Assembly (NCBI RefSeq): GCF_900323885.1
Contig: NZ_OOHJ01000006.1
Coordinates: 62,001 to 126,000 of the forward strand
Origin: [Actinomadura] parvosata subsp. kistnae
GTDB lineage: Bacteria; Actinomycetota; Actinomycetes; Streptosporangiales; Streptosporangiaceae
DNA: 64,000 nucleotides
Direction of reading: 5' to 3'
Position 1 is the first letter of the stretch; every line of letters starts with the position of its first letter. This document shows, one piece after another, positions 43,669-51,713 of this stretch. A program made the position numbers and the translations under genes. Under the pieces are notes generated by a model that did not search any database, was not told where the DNA came from, and was given only the letters and a program-made list of their open reading frames with translations.

Positions 43669-44262
43669 ATGGAGGAAAAGGGCGGCGAGGGATGGGCGCC
43701 GGTCATGCGCTTCAGCGAGCGTTCGGCGCCGACGCGGCGAGCGATCCTGGAGGCCGCACGGACCAGGTTCGCCAAGGACGGCTACGACCGGGCCACCATC
43801 CGCGCGATCGCCGCCGACGCCGGGGTCAGCGCGGCGATGGTGGTGCGCTACTTCGGCAGCAAGGCCGACCTGTTCGCGCTGACCACCAGGGCGGGATTCC
43901 TGTCACTGGACCTGACCCACGTGCCCGTCCGCGAGATCGGGCGCCGGTTCGTCCGGGCGGCGCTCGAACCGTGGGAGCGCGGCGATGACGAGGCGATGGC
44001 CGCGCTGCACCGCTCCGCCACGACCCACGAGGATTCGGCGAAAGCCGTGCAGGGGCTGCTCACCCACCAGGTCCTGCCCGTGCTGAAGGCGGCCTTCCCC
44101 GACGATCCCGGCATCGAGGCGAAGGCCGCCCTGGTGCACGCGCAGGGGCTCGGCGTCATCGTCGGCCGCTACCTGCTGCGGCTGGAGCCGCTGGCCTCCA
44201 TGGACTTCGACGCTCTCGTCGCCTGTGTGGGCGACAGCGTGCAACGTTATCTGGACGCTTGA
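43669..44262 (+). CDS. TetR family regulator
   Basis: A 197-residue TetR repressor with HTH GYDRATIRAIAADAGVSAAM and VVRYFGSKADLFAL, and a helical effector domain resembling the TetR_C subgroup with VQGLLTHQVLPVLKAAF. The ATG at 43669 is used. It is divergent from the amidohydrolase/flavoprotein operon, with three tandem palindromes between. Its stop codon is immediately followed by the stop of the convergent PadR gene, with no intervening base. Confidence 0.87.
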   Translation: MEEKGGEGWAPVMRFSERSAPTRRAILEAARTRFAKDGYDRATIRAIAADAGVSAAMVVRYFGSKADLFALTTRAGFLSLDLTHVPVREIGRRFVRAALEPWERGDDEAMAALHRSATTHEDSAKAVQGLLTHQVLPVLKAAFPDDPGIEAKAALVHAQGLGVIVGRYLLRLEPLASMDFDALVACVGDSVQRYLDA

Positions 44263-44877
44263 CTACGGCTCGCCCCGCAGCGGCACGCCTTTGCTCTCCA
44301 GCTCATCCAGCAGGGCCAGCCCCTCCTTGGCCCACTGGATCTCCATGCGTGCCTTGGCGATCTGGCCCCTGAAGGTCAGCTTGCGGAAGGCGACGATGGC
44401 CTCGTGCTCCTCCTGCGGCCGCTGGGCCAGGCGCTCGCGCAGCAGCGAGACCCGCCGGTTGTCCACGTCGTCCAGCACCTGCTTCCAGATCTGCAGGGCG
44501 CGGGTGTAGTGGTTGAGATGCTCCTGCATCTGGCGGCGGGCCGCCTCGTAGGTGGACTGCTCGAAATGAGCCGCCTTCAGCCGGTACACATCCCGCTCAG
44601 GCTGGTACGGCGTGAGCTCGCGGATCCACCGCTGGAACTCCTCCAGACCGGCCTCGTTGATGGAGTAGATGCGCTTCTTCGCGTGCTCGCCCCGGGGGAC
44701 GATCTCGACGTCCACGAGGCCGTCGCGCTCCATCCGCCGCAGTTCCGGGTAGATCTGGCTGTGCGGCGCACTCCAGACGTAGGCCACGCTGCCGTCGAAG
44801 TACTTGACCAGTTCGTAGCCGGTCATGGGCTCGGCGGTCAGCATGGCGAGCAGCGCGTGACGAAGCGACATGAACAT
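44263..44877 (-). CDS. PadR family regulator
   Basis: A 204-residue PadR-type winged-helix regulator. The N-terminal domain reads LLAMLTAEPMTGYELVKYFD, WSAPHSQIYPELRRMERDGL and the wing RIYSINEAGLEEFQRWI. A C-terminal four-helix domain (QMQEHLNHYTRALQIWKQVL) provides the dimer contact, as in the larger PadR subfamily. PadR proteins respond to phenolic acids or drugs. Its own target is probably itself; a perfect AAGGTACCTT palindrome lies 44 bp upstream. Confidence 0.88.
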   Translation of the reverse strand: MFMSLRHALLAMLTAEPMTGYELVKYFDGSVAYVWSAPHSQIYPELRRMERDGLVDVEIVPRGEHAKKRIYSINEAGLEEFQRWIRELTPYQPERDVYRLKAAHFEQSTYEAARRQMQEHLNHYTRALQIWKQVLDDVDNRRVSLLRERLAQRPQEEHEAIVAFRKLTFRGQIAKARMEIQWAKEGLALLDELESKGVPLRGEP

Positions 44878-44920
44878 CCACTAATGAGTAACGTGACAGG
44901 TACGCATAACAGTATCAATG

Positions 44921-44930
44921 AAGGTACCTT
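44921..44930. promoter_or_regulatory. Palindrome upstream of PadR gene
   Basis: AAGGTACCTT, a perfect 10-bp palindrome in an A/T-richer strip (44881-44930) that also contains GTAACGTGACAGGTAC. It is a possible PadR operator. Confidence 0.4.
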
Positions 44931-44952
44931 GCGTCCTGGGTCGGCGGCGGTG

Positions 44953-45544
44953 TCATCCCGTTTGAATGGTGTGCCCGCTCATGCCCGCGCGCGCTCCGGT
45001 AGCCGGCGAAGGGCGGCCTTCGCCGCGGTCGCCATGGCTCTCGCGGCGCTCGGCGTCTACCTGACAGTGTGGCCACCTGCGCCGCAGGGCCGAAGCACGC
45101 GGTGCGGGCCACCGCGGTGAGCACCCCGGCCCCGCCCAGAGCGGCCCCGCTGCCTTTCGACCTCTACTCCTACCTGCCGATGCGCGAGGAGCAATGCGCC
45201 GCCCCGGGGCCGCCGGCGAGCTGAAGCAGATCAGGCAGAGCGCCAGGCACTCCGTCGTCTTCGTCGTCGCCATGACCCGCCGGCCGACCAGCAGGCGCGG
45301 TGAGGAGCGGCTGACACCGGAGCTGGCAGTCACGGTAGGCCGGTCCGGCGCGGCCTGGCGCATTCTCGATGTCCAGCCGGCCACCCAAGGGCAGGGCGGG
45401 GACTGCCTGTCCCTGAGTCCGCACCGCCGGATCCGTGCCACAAGCAGGGCGGATGAGCCGAAGCGGCCCCCCTTGGCGGCGGTGCGGCCGCCGCCGGTCG
45501 GGACGAGCAGTGCCACCGGGGGTGAGGCCGCCTCATCGGGGTGA
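44953..45544 (+). pseudogene. Decayed membrane-anchored hypothetical gene
   Basis: A first frame gives a basic N-terminus and one membrane segment (AAFAAVAMALAALGVYLTVW). A second continues STPAPPRAAPLPFDLYSYLP. A third ends LKQIRQSARHSVVFVVAMTR and RILDVQPATQGQGGD. Two frameshifts break it. The layout (one TM helix followed by a small extracytoplasmic domain) resembles accessory proteins of actinobacterial conjugative elements, but I cannot confirm that. Confidence 0.35.
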
Positions 45545-45552
45545 GCAGCGTG

Positions 45553-46176
45553 TCAGCCGAGGTCTCCGGTGAGGTGGCGCTGCACGACAGCGCCCTGGAC
45601 AGCGACCAGTCGCTCGCGGTCGAGCGAGGCGAGTGGCTGCACGCGCAGGACGTACCTGGCCGTGGCCAGCCCCAACAGGTGGGCGCCCGTCAGGTTGGCC
45701 CGCAGTTCGGCGTGATCGGCCCCGATGGCGCGGGCCAGGGGCAGCATCACCTCCTCGGACATGAACGCCGCCACCATCGCCGACGCACTCGGCGACGCCG
45801 ACGCCCCACGCGCCACCGCCAGCAGCCGTGCCCCCGTGTCCGGCGTTTCCCACAGCTCGAGGTATCGGCGCAGCAGCCGCTTGCCCAGCGTCCCGGTCTC
45901 CCCCTCGAACACCAGGGCCAGCAGGGACCGAGTCGGTGGATCGACCCGCAGGGCGGCATCGAACAGCCCGTCCTTGTTGCCGTAGAACTGCAGGATCAGC
46001 GCCGGATCGACGCCGGCCACGGCGGCGACGCCCCGGATGGTGGTCGTCGTGTAGCCGCGCTCGGCGAAACTCTCCTGCGCTGCTCGCACGATGGCCTCGC
46101 GGGTCCCCGAAGCCCCTGGACGGCGTCCGGGACCTCGTCTCTGGCGGGTCTCACTCACTCCTGCAAAATAACTCAT
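45553..46176 (-). CDS. TetR family regulator
   Basis: A 207-residue TetR protein with HTH GYTTTTIRGVAAVAGVDPAL and LQFYGNKDGLFDAAL, preceded by a basic arm (RQRRGPGRRPG). The effector domain contains FMSEEVMLPLARAIGADHAEL, like the TetR_C_17 group. ATG 46176 gives a normal length, though no strong ribosome site is seen and GTG 46158 is possible. No target gene is obvious; neighbours are a decayed gene and a lectin. Confidence 0.83.
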   Translation of the reverse strand: MSYFAGVSETRQRRGPGRRPGASGTREAIVRAAQESFAERGYTTTTIRGVAAVAGVDPALILQFYGNKDGLFDAALRVDPPTRSLLALVFEGETGTLGKRLLRRYLELWETPDTGARLLAVARGASASPSASAMVAAFMSEEVMLPLARAIGADHAELRANLTGAHLLGLATARYVLRVQPLASLDRERLVAVQGAVVQRHLTGDLG

Positions 46177-46231
46177 CGATGTTGAATTCGAGGACGCGGA
46201 CAAGTGCCCTGCCCGGCCGGACGAGCAAGCA

Positions 46232-46708
46232 CTAGTCGATGTACCAGTAGCCCATGTCACCTGGTGCGACATACACCTCGAGGCGATCCCACTCATGCAC
46301 GAACAGGCGGCCCGCGTCGGTGCCACTGACGATACTGTTCTTCGCCCCGGAGTCAGCGATCCTCCAGTGCCTGCTCGTCCAGTCTTCGCAAGTGCCCGAG
46401 GTGACCGGCGATGTCGCGATCAAACACCTCCCGGTCCACCTGTTCTTGAGTAGCCGGTGATCGCCGTTCCACGAGCTGTTGATCCAGTGCCACTGCTGGG
46501 CCTGGCTGTCATCTTCGCAGACCCAGGTGATGACCTTGCCGCTCTCGTAGGTGCTCAGACAGCCGCCGGTGGAGGCGTTCCGGAATGACCAGTAGAGCAC
46601 CGCGGTAGCCGTCTCGGCTGTGCGGGGGACGGCCTGGGCCGGTTGCGCCGGAAGAAGACCGCACACAAGTGCTCCGGCTGCCATGACGCTGTTCGCGATC
46701 TTCCGCAC
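46232..46708 (-). CDS. Secreted ricin-type beta-trefoil lectin-like protein
   Basis: A 158-residue exported protein with a signal peptide ending at PAQAVPRT. The mature part holds beta-trefoil features (ASTGGCLSTYESGKVITWVC and SQAQQWHWINSS, the QxW motif), then KNRWTGRCLIATS and TSRHWRIADSG. Six cysteines probably form disulphides. It consists of one carbohydrate-binding domain with no attached enzyme, which is unusual since such domains are normally appended to hydrolases. A dispersed palindrome lies 108 bp upstream. Confidence 0.78.
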   Translation of the reverse strand: MRKIANSVMAAGALVCGLLPAQPAQAVPRTAETATAVLYWSFRNASTGGCLSTYESGKVITWVCEDDSQAQQWHWINSSWNGDHRLLKNRWTGRCLIATSPVTSGTCEDWTSRHWRIADSGAKNSIVSGTDAGRLFVHEWDRLEVYVAPGDMGYWYID

Positions 46709-46816
46709 TGGGATCCCTTCATGAAACTCTGTCTACGCATCCCGGCGGACAGGCCCCTGTAACCACATCTCGGCTTGCAGAAAACCCTTGAGAGAATAGA
46801 TCGAGGCGACATCAGC

Positions 46817-46838
46817 CGAATCAGTCGCACGACCGGTC
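46817..46838 (+). repeat. Dispersed palindrome, copy 9
   Basis: GAATCAGTCGCACGACCGG. It lies between the lectin start (46708) and the phosphatase stop (46900), with the GAATC half facing the lectin gene. Confidence 0.7.
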
Positions 46839-46899
46839 TGACGCGCCCTGGTGTCGCAACGCGCCTTCTACGGGCGTGCCGTGCAAGGTGGATGAGCGG

Positions 46900-47382
46900 T
46901 CAACCACGCCAGGTCGCGTAGATATGGTCCGCCCAGGCCAGCCGATGGTCTCCGACTTCCGCAGCCATGACGGCACTCAGCCGTTCCAGGGACAACGCCG
47001 CTTCCTCGGCGGTCATGCCGGTGAACCGGAGTAACGCGTAGGCGAACATTCCGGTCCGGTGGATCCCCGCGGAGCAGTGGACCAGCACGTGCCCGCCATC
47101 GCGCAACAGGGAACTCACCTGCATGAGGGCGGTCCCCAGCCGTTGATCGCTGGTGGGCGGCGGAGGGGCCGCGCCGGGAAGGGGGATCCATATCCATGGC
47201 AGGCCGAGCGCCCTGACGGCAGAGCCGAGCTGCAGGGCACCTTCGTGCCGGGACAGCAGCGTCACCACGTGCGTCACGCCCAGCGATGCGATGCCCGGCA
47301 GCGCCCTCAGTTGCGGCCGTCTCGTCACGGAGAGCGTTCCGCTGCCCACGGAAATCTGATCGACAGAGGGTCGGGATGGCAC
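46900..47382 (-). CDS. Dual-specificity/tyrosine phosphatase-like protein
   Basis: A 160-residue cysteine phosphatase with the P-loop HCSAGIHRTG (HCx5R pattern) near residue 103, preceded by the strand GGHVLV and followed by MFAYALLRFTGMTAEEA. The N-terminal GIASLGVTHVVTLLSRHEG provides the usual general-acid region. It would remove phosphate from tyrosine/serine or another phosphomonoester in the cytosol. The gene stands alone on the minus strand. Confidence 0.82.
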   Translation of the reverse strand: MPSRPSVDQISVGSGTLSVTRRPQLRALPGIASLGVTHVVTLLSRHEGALQLGSAVRALGLPWIWIPLPGAAPPPPTSDQRLGTALMQVSSLLRDGGHVLVHCSAGIHRTGMFAYALLRFTGMTAEEAALSLERLSAVMAAEVGDHRLAWADHIYATWRG

Positions 47383-47474
47383 GAATGGGGATGCTATCGG
47401 CGAGCCCGCCGATGCCGCTGCAGGTTTGTCGGCCAGCCGTTTGGACGGCTGGCCGCATCAGCGGGCCCTCGCGT

Positions 47475-47496
47475 AACCGGTCATGCGACAGATTCG
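47475..47496 (-). repeat. Dispersed palindrome, copy 10
   Basis: Minus-strand CGAATCTGTCGCATGACCGG. It ends 33 bp before the ATG at 47530, with the GATTCG half towards that gene. Confidence 0.75.
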
Positions 47497-47529
47497 TCCC
47501 GTGCCTGAGTGGACATAACGTGCGGGAGC

Positions 47530-47961
47530 ATGATCGAGCGGGATCTCGGGCATCTGGACATCGACAGGCTCCTGAAGAACGCCGACGCGCAGATGGCGCG
47601 CTCGGCCGACCTCGGCACCGCCATGGCCGGGCTCGTGGGCCGGGCCGAGGACGAACTGGTGACGGTCACCTACGCCGGCACCGGGCTCGATGACCTCCGG
47701 CTGCACCCTAAGGCGATGCTGCTCACCTCCGCCGAACTGGCCGAGCGCGTCAAACGTGCCATCGAACAGGCCGCGGCGGACCTGCGGCGGCAGACGACCG
47801 AGAAGATGGAGGAGGTCTTCGGCGAGGAGAACCCGCTGCGCCCTGACCTTGACCCGGAACCGGCTGCGGAACAGGCGCGTCTGTTGCGGGCGGCACAAGA
47901 TCGCATGTTCGGGGACCCCGCGGGAGAGATCCATCGGATGGTGCAGCGCCTCGAGTACTGA
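47530..47961 (+). CDS. YbaB/EbfC-like protein
   Basis: A 143-residue protein with the small alpha/beta layout of YbaB: a helical N-terminus, then the strands LVTVTYAGTGLDDLRLHPKA, then the helix SAELAERVKRAIEQAAADLR. The C-terminal tail is charged. GTG 47509 would add seven residues. In actinobacteria, such proteins commonly precede WXG100 genes in ESX-like loci, and the next gene is one, 51 bp downstream on the same strand. It may bind DNA or act as an accessory protein. Confidence 0.7.
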   Translation: MIERDLGHLDIDRLLKNADAQMARSADLGTAMAGLVGRAEDELVTVTYAGTGLDDLRLHPKAMLLTSAELAERVKRAIEQAAADLRRQTTEKMEEVFGEENPLRPDLDPEPAAEQARLLRAAQDRMFGDPAGEIHRMVQRLEY

Positions 47962-48012
47962 GGCCGCTCCCGACGACGACGCCGGCAACGTTCGGCATTC
48001 CGGAGCAGTGAG

Positions 48013-48834
48013 ATGGAAAGCTATCAGGGGGATCTGCAGCTCTTCATCGGGGCTGTCGTGACCATCACGTCCCTGTCAGGCGTGATGCCATACGTGCTGC
48101 CGATCGCCGGCCTCATGTCGACGCTGATCGCCGACCCTGCAGAGCAGCATCGGGCAGCCACCCAATGGCTCGACGAGACCCCGATCGACATCGGCCCCGA
48201 GTACGGCCCTACAACACCGTCAGCACCGGCCGTGCACGCCGATGGCGTCAGCGACCTGACCTATGTGCGCAACGAACTGAAGCGACTCAGCAAGCAGATC
48301 GGCGAGTCCGAGGACTGGCAAGGACGCGCCTACACCTCGTTCCTCGACAAGGTCGCGGAATTCGACGGTCACCTGCAAACACTCGAGAACAACAGGTCCG
48401 GCTGCGGGCACACCCTCAAATGCTCCGCAACGGCCTTTCACGCGCTGATGGGGGTCTGCGTCGCCCTCGCCGGAATTCTGGGAGCGCTGGCGGCGTTCCT
48501 CATCGTGGCGCGGTCCACGCCGGCCGGTCCGGCGGTTGAGGCGAAGGCGATAGGTATCGTGGTGCGTTTGCACCGATTGTTGTCGAGCGTGGTCAAAAAT
48601 CACTGGAAACTGGTGCGGAGGGTCGGCCTCATCCTGACGAGCGCGGGTGTGACGCTCAACCAGCTCACCCGAGACCTGCCGCTGGTGAAGCCGGTATCGG
48701 CCGCCAGGCCCGACCTGCTCGAGGCCCGCGCCATCTGGGACCCCGCACAAGCGGACATCGTCGACGATCCACAGGCCGCCTTCGACCCCAGCGCGATCAA
48801 GTCGCCGAGCCCTCTGCCCGAGCTCGGCTGGTAG
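48013..48834 (+). CDS. WXG-type (ESX-like) protein with central membrane segment
   Basis: A 273-residue protein. A hydrophobic region lies at about 11-40 (LFIGAVVTITSLSGVMPYV). A helical WXG100-like module follows, with W102-Q-G104 in ESEDWQGRAYTSFLDKVAEF. A strong membrane helix is at about 142-166, and the cytosolic or external tail is proline-rich at its end. Standard WXG100 effectors are about 100 residues and soluble, so this is a larger, membrane-associated relative. It probably works with the YbaB-like gene upstream. No EccC ATPase is present nearby. Confidence 0.6.
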   Translation: MESYQGDLQLFIGAVVTITSLSGVMPYVLPIAGLMSTLIADPAEQHRAATQWLDETPIDIGPEYGPTTPSAPAVHADGVSDLTYVRNELKRLSKQIGESEDWQGRAYTSFLDKVAEFDGHLQTLENNRSGCGHTLKCSATAFHALMGVCVALAGILGALAAFLIVARSTPAGPAVEAKAIGIVVRLHRLLSSVVKNHWKLVRRVGLILTSAGVTLNQLTRDLPLVKPVSAARPDLLEARAIWDPAQADIVDDPQAAFDPSAIKSPSPLPELGW

Positions 48835-48839
48835 GACTC

Positions 48840-49230
48840 GCGAGGCCATCACCATCACCTGCGCCACCGGGCTCTTCGCCAGGCCGCCGGACGCACCGGT
48901 CGCCCGGACCGCACGCCGCAGGCCCCTTGCCCGCACCTCAAAAGGGCGCCGGGGTGCGAAAGGCAGTCCGGTACGCGTCATCAGCGCCGCCGCGGTCGCC
49001 AGCAGGGGCAGGCCCGCCACTACGGCGATCATGAAGGGCCCCGGTATGGCGATGGTGACAGGATCCCCCGCCCCATAGGTCGTCATCGCCGGCCCAGCGC
49101 CACACCCGTCACCACGCCCGCGGCCAGCTCCACCAGCGTGCCGAGCCCCGAGATGCAGAGGGCCTGACCGGCCACGATCATCCGTAACGTCCCGCGCGCG
49201 GCGCCGATGCCCATCATCGTCGAGCACTCA
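48840..49230 (-). pseudogene. FtsX-like ABC transporter permease, 3' remnant
   Basis: Minus-strand pieces MMGIGAARGTLRMIVAGQAL and LGTLVELAAGVVTGVALGR, then after a frameshift YGAGDPVTIAIPGPFMIAVV and GLPLLATAAALMTRTGL, form the last two helices of a MacB/FtsX permease. The upstream part and the ATPase partner are missing. It ends against the WXG-type gene. This is a truncated remnant. Confidence 0.55.
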
Positions 49231-49284
49231 TGAGGCCCGCGGGGCTGGAATGCGGAGGATTCCCGGCATGCCGCTTCTTCCTTG

Positions 49285-50751
49285 CTAGCGGGACAACCAT
49301 TGGGCGAGCGCCGTGCTGATCTGCTCTCCGCTCGGGAAGGTCCCCGTCCAGGCGGTATAGCCGTCGGGTCGTACCAGGATGGTGGTGGCCTTGCCCAGCA
49401 GCAGCGGGCGGGAGGAGCGCAGGACGCGTAGCCGGTCGGGCCAGGGGTCGTCGCCGGGCGGGAGGCTCTGCGTGGTGTCGAGGAGGACGAAGCGGCCGTC
49501 GCCGAGATGCTCGTAGAGGCGGCTCGCCCTGTCGTCCAAGGTGAGCGCCAGGTCGGGGACGCGGGTGCCGGCGAGCGGCGTTGCGGTGGCCGGGCCGGGG
49601 GTGGGGTAGGTGACGGCCATGCCGGCGAACATCAGCCGGAGCCGTTCGGAGACCCGCGGATGGTTGACGATCTTCGGGAAGAGGTAGGGGCGGACCGCCC
49701 GGACGGCCGGCGGTGCTTCGGCGACGCGGCGCAGGGTGTCGGTCAGGCGCAGAACCTGGCGGCCGACCGGGTGGCGTTCAGGCTGATAGGTGTCCAGCAG
49801 CCAGGACGGCGCCCATCCCCGGTCGGCGGCGGCCAGCTTCCAGGACAGGTTGGCGGCGTCCTGGATGCCGGTGCTCATCCCCATGGCGCCGAGCGGTGAG
49901 TGCACATGGGCGGCATCCCCGGCCAGGAAGACCCGGCCGACGCGGTAGTCGCTGGCCTGGCGGCGCTCGCTCAGGAACCGGGTGGACCAGCGCATCTCGG
50001 CCACGCCGAGGTCCCGGCCGGTGATCCGCAGCATCGCATCGCGGACCTCCTCGATGGCCACCGGCCGCTCGATGGGGATGCCCTGGCCGGTGCGGTCCCA
50101 GATCGTCGCACGGTACCAGCCGCCGCCGTAGGGGGGCAGGAGCACGACGCCGTCGTCGCCCATGAACGGGTTGACCGCCAGCGGCAGGTCGGCTTCGAGC
50201 CGGACATCGGCGAGCAGGATGCGGGTGTCGTAGGCGCGCCCGCTGAACCCCACCCCCAGCAGCCGCCGCACCGCGCTGTGCGCCCCGTCACACCCCACTA
50301 CGTAGCCGGCCCGCTCGGTACGGCCGCCGGCGAGGGTGAGCGTCACCCCGGCACCGTCCTGCGCCAGACCGGTGACCTCCGCCCCACGGACGATCTCCAC
50401 GCCGAGCCCGCGGGCCCGCTCCTCCAGCGCCGCCTCGGTGCGGGCCTGACCCAGGATGATCAGATAGGGGAAACGGCTGTCCGGGTGACGCACGTTGAAG
50501 ACGACCCCTTCACCCTTCACACCTTTGACGTGCGGTCGCACCTCGTCGACTTTGAGACCTTCGGCGACCAGCTTGTCGGCCAGGCCACGCATGTCGAGCA
50601 ACTCCAGAGTGCGAGCGTGGATGGCGAAGGCCCTGGTCAGATTGGACTCCTCTGCCCGGCGCTCGAGGACCTTGACCGGAATGCCGGCGGCGGCCAGGTC
50701 TCCGGCTAGCATCAGCCCGGTGGGACCGGCCCCCACGACGATGACGCTCAC
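49285..50751 (-). CDS. FAD-dependent monooxygenase (rifampicin/polyketide hydroxylase-like)
   Basis: A 488-residue class A flavoprotein hydroxylase with VIVVGAGPTGLMLAGDLAAA, the middle motif GCDGAHSAVRRLLG, GDAAHVHSPLGAMGMSTGIQ, and a C-terminal thioredoxin-like domain ending SGEQISTALAQWLSR. This arrangement is found in PgaE/RdmE-type polyketide hydroxylases and rifampicin monooxygenases. It is divergent from a TetR gene across two palindromes, a common layout for inducible inactivation of an aromatic antibiotic or xenobiotic. Confidence 0.9.
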   Translation of the reverse strand: MSVIVVGAGPTGLMLAGDLAAAGIPVKVLERRAEESNLTRAFAIHARTLELLDMRGLADKLVAEGLKVDEVRPHVKGVKGEGVVFNVRHPDSRFPYLIILGQARTEAALEERARGLGVEIVRGAEVTGLAQDGAGVTLTLAGGRTERAGYVVGCDGAHSAVRRLLGVGFSGRAYDTRILLADVRLEADLPLAVNPFMGDDGVVLLPPYGGGWYRATIWDRTGQGIPIERPVAIEEVRDAMLRITGRDLGVAEMRWSTRFLSERRQASDYRVGRVFLAGDAAHVHSPLGAMGMSTGIQDAANLSWKLAAADRGWAPSWLLDTYQPERHPVGRQVLRLTDTLRRVAEAPPAVRAVRPYLFPKIVNHPRVSERLRLMFAGMAVTYPTPGPATATPLAGTRVPDLALTLDDRASRLYEHLGDGRFVLLDTTQSLPPGDDPWPDRLRVLRSSRPLLLGKATTILVRPDGYTAWTGTFPSGEQISTALAQWLSR

Positions 50752-50777
50752 AACGCCTCCATGAGATACTCAGAGTT

Positions 50778-50821
50778 CCGGTACTACAAGTACCGGTTGC
50801 TGTATTGGTACTCTCAGTACC
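50778..50821. promoter_or_regulatory. Twin operators between flavoprotein and TetR genes
   Basis: CCGGTAC-N5-GTACCGG (50778-50796) is perfect. GGTAC-N5-GTACC (50807-50821) repeats the same half-sites and spacer. The centres are 27 bp apart. This is a clear TetR operator pair covering both divergent promoters. Confidence 0.8.
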
Positions 50822-50852
50822 GGATAGTTGTCAATGGGCGTGGGGGTGACCG

Positions 50853-51494
50853 ATGCCGGCCAGTCGTGGAGGACGCAGGCCCGATCCCGAGGTCGACGAG
50901 GCCATCAGGCAGGCCATGGCCGAGCTGCTCTTCGAGCGCGGCCTGGACATGACGTTCGACGATGTGGCGGCACGTGCCGGGGTGGGGCGCACCACGGTGT
51001 TCCGCCGCTTCCCGACGAAACGCGAGCTGCTGGTCGAGGCGTTCTCCCAGGTCAGTCTCAAGCGCTTTCATCTGCCTGACACCGGCTCCATCCGCGACGA
51101 CCTGTGCGAGCTGCTGACGGTCATCATGCGGGAGTTCGGCAGGCCGGAGCTGCGCATGCTGCTCAGGCAGGGGCTGGGCGAGGCCTGCCGCGACCCGGAC
51201 TTCACCGGATTGTTCCGCGACGTCATGAAGCGCCGCCTGGAGCTGATCTCCTCGCTGGTGGAGCGGGGGATCGAACGCGGCACGTTCCCGCCGGGCACCG
51301 ACGCCAGGCTGATCGCGGACCTGATCTCGGGAGTCATCTCCATCCGCGTCGCCGACGGCAGTCCCCTGCCCGGCGCCGACGAGATCTCCGCCCTGGTCGA
51401 CGGCCTGCTCCACGGCTTCGCCACCGCGCAGGGCTCGGAGGCGATTTCCGGTCGGGTGACTGATTCGGCCCGCCGCCTCCGGCCTCTATCGTGA
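50853..51494 (+). CDS. TetR family regulator
   Basis: A 213-residue TetR protein with HTH GLDMTFDDVAARAGVGRTTV and FRRFPTKRELLVEAF. The helical effector domain ends GLLHGFATAQG. The last 20 or so residues (SGRVTDSARR region) are encoded by a dispersed palindrome copy, so the original stop may have been further upstream. It is divergent from the flavoprotein gene with twin operators between, and probably regulates both. Confidence 0.87.
   Translation: MPASRGGRRPDPEVDEAIRQAMAELLFERGLDMTFDDVAARAGVGRTTVFRRFPTKRELLVEAFSQVSLKRFHLPDTGSIRDDLCELLTVIMREFGRPELRMLLRQGLGEACRDPDFTGLFRDVMKRRLELISSLVERGIERGTFPPGTDARLIADLISGVISIRVADGSPLPGADEISALVDGLLHGFATAQGSEAISGRVTDSARRLRPLS
51446..51467 (-). repeat. Dispersed palindrome, copy 11
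   Basis: Minus-strand CGAATCAGTCACCCGACCGG. It lies inside the last codons of the TetR gene, unlike the other copies, and ends 27 bp before its stop codon. Confidence 0.7.
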
Positions 51495-51703
51495 CAAGAC
51501 CGATGGACCGCATCGATGCCGCCGTACGGGCCGGGCACCGGCGACTCCCTCGCCTTCCCCCATCACGATGGGAGCGTGACGTGCGTCTTCCGCCTGCCGA
51601 AGTGTTCGACCGGACCAGCACGACGAAGGTACCGGCCCGTACACCGGCGCTCTTGAGCGGAACGATCGCGCGGCCCGTCGTGACGGGCCAGGCTCGGGAA
51701 TGA
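51491..51703 (+). CDS. Possible 70-residue ORF, uncertain
   Basis: The GTG at 51491 overlaps the TetR stop as GTGA and opens 70 codons (MTRPMDRIDAAVRAGHRRLP onward), rich in arginine and proline. I recognise no domain and codon bias is weak. It could be a coupled small protein or chance. Nothing else is visible between the TetR and IclR genes. Confidence 0.25.
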   Translation: MTRPMDRIDAAVRAGHRRLPRLPPSRWERDVRLPPAEVFDRTSTTKVPARTPALLSGTIARPVVTGQARE

Positions 51704-51713
51704 GGGTGTCCCC

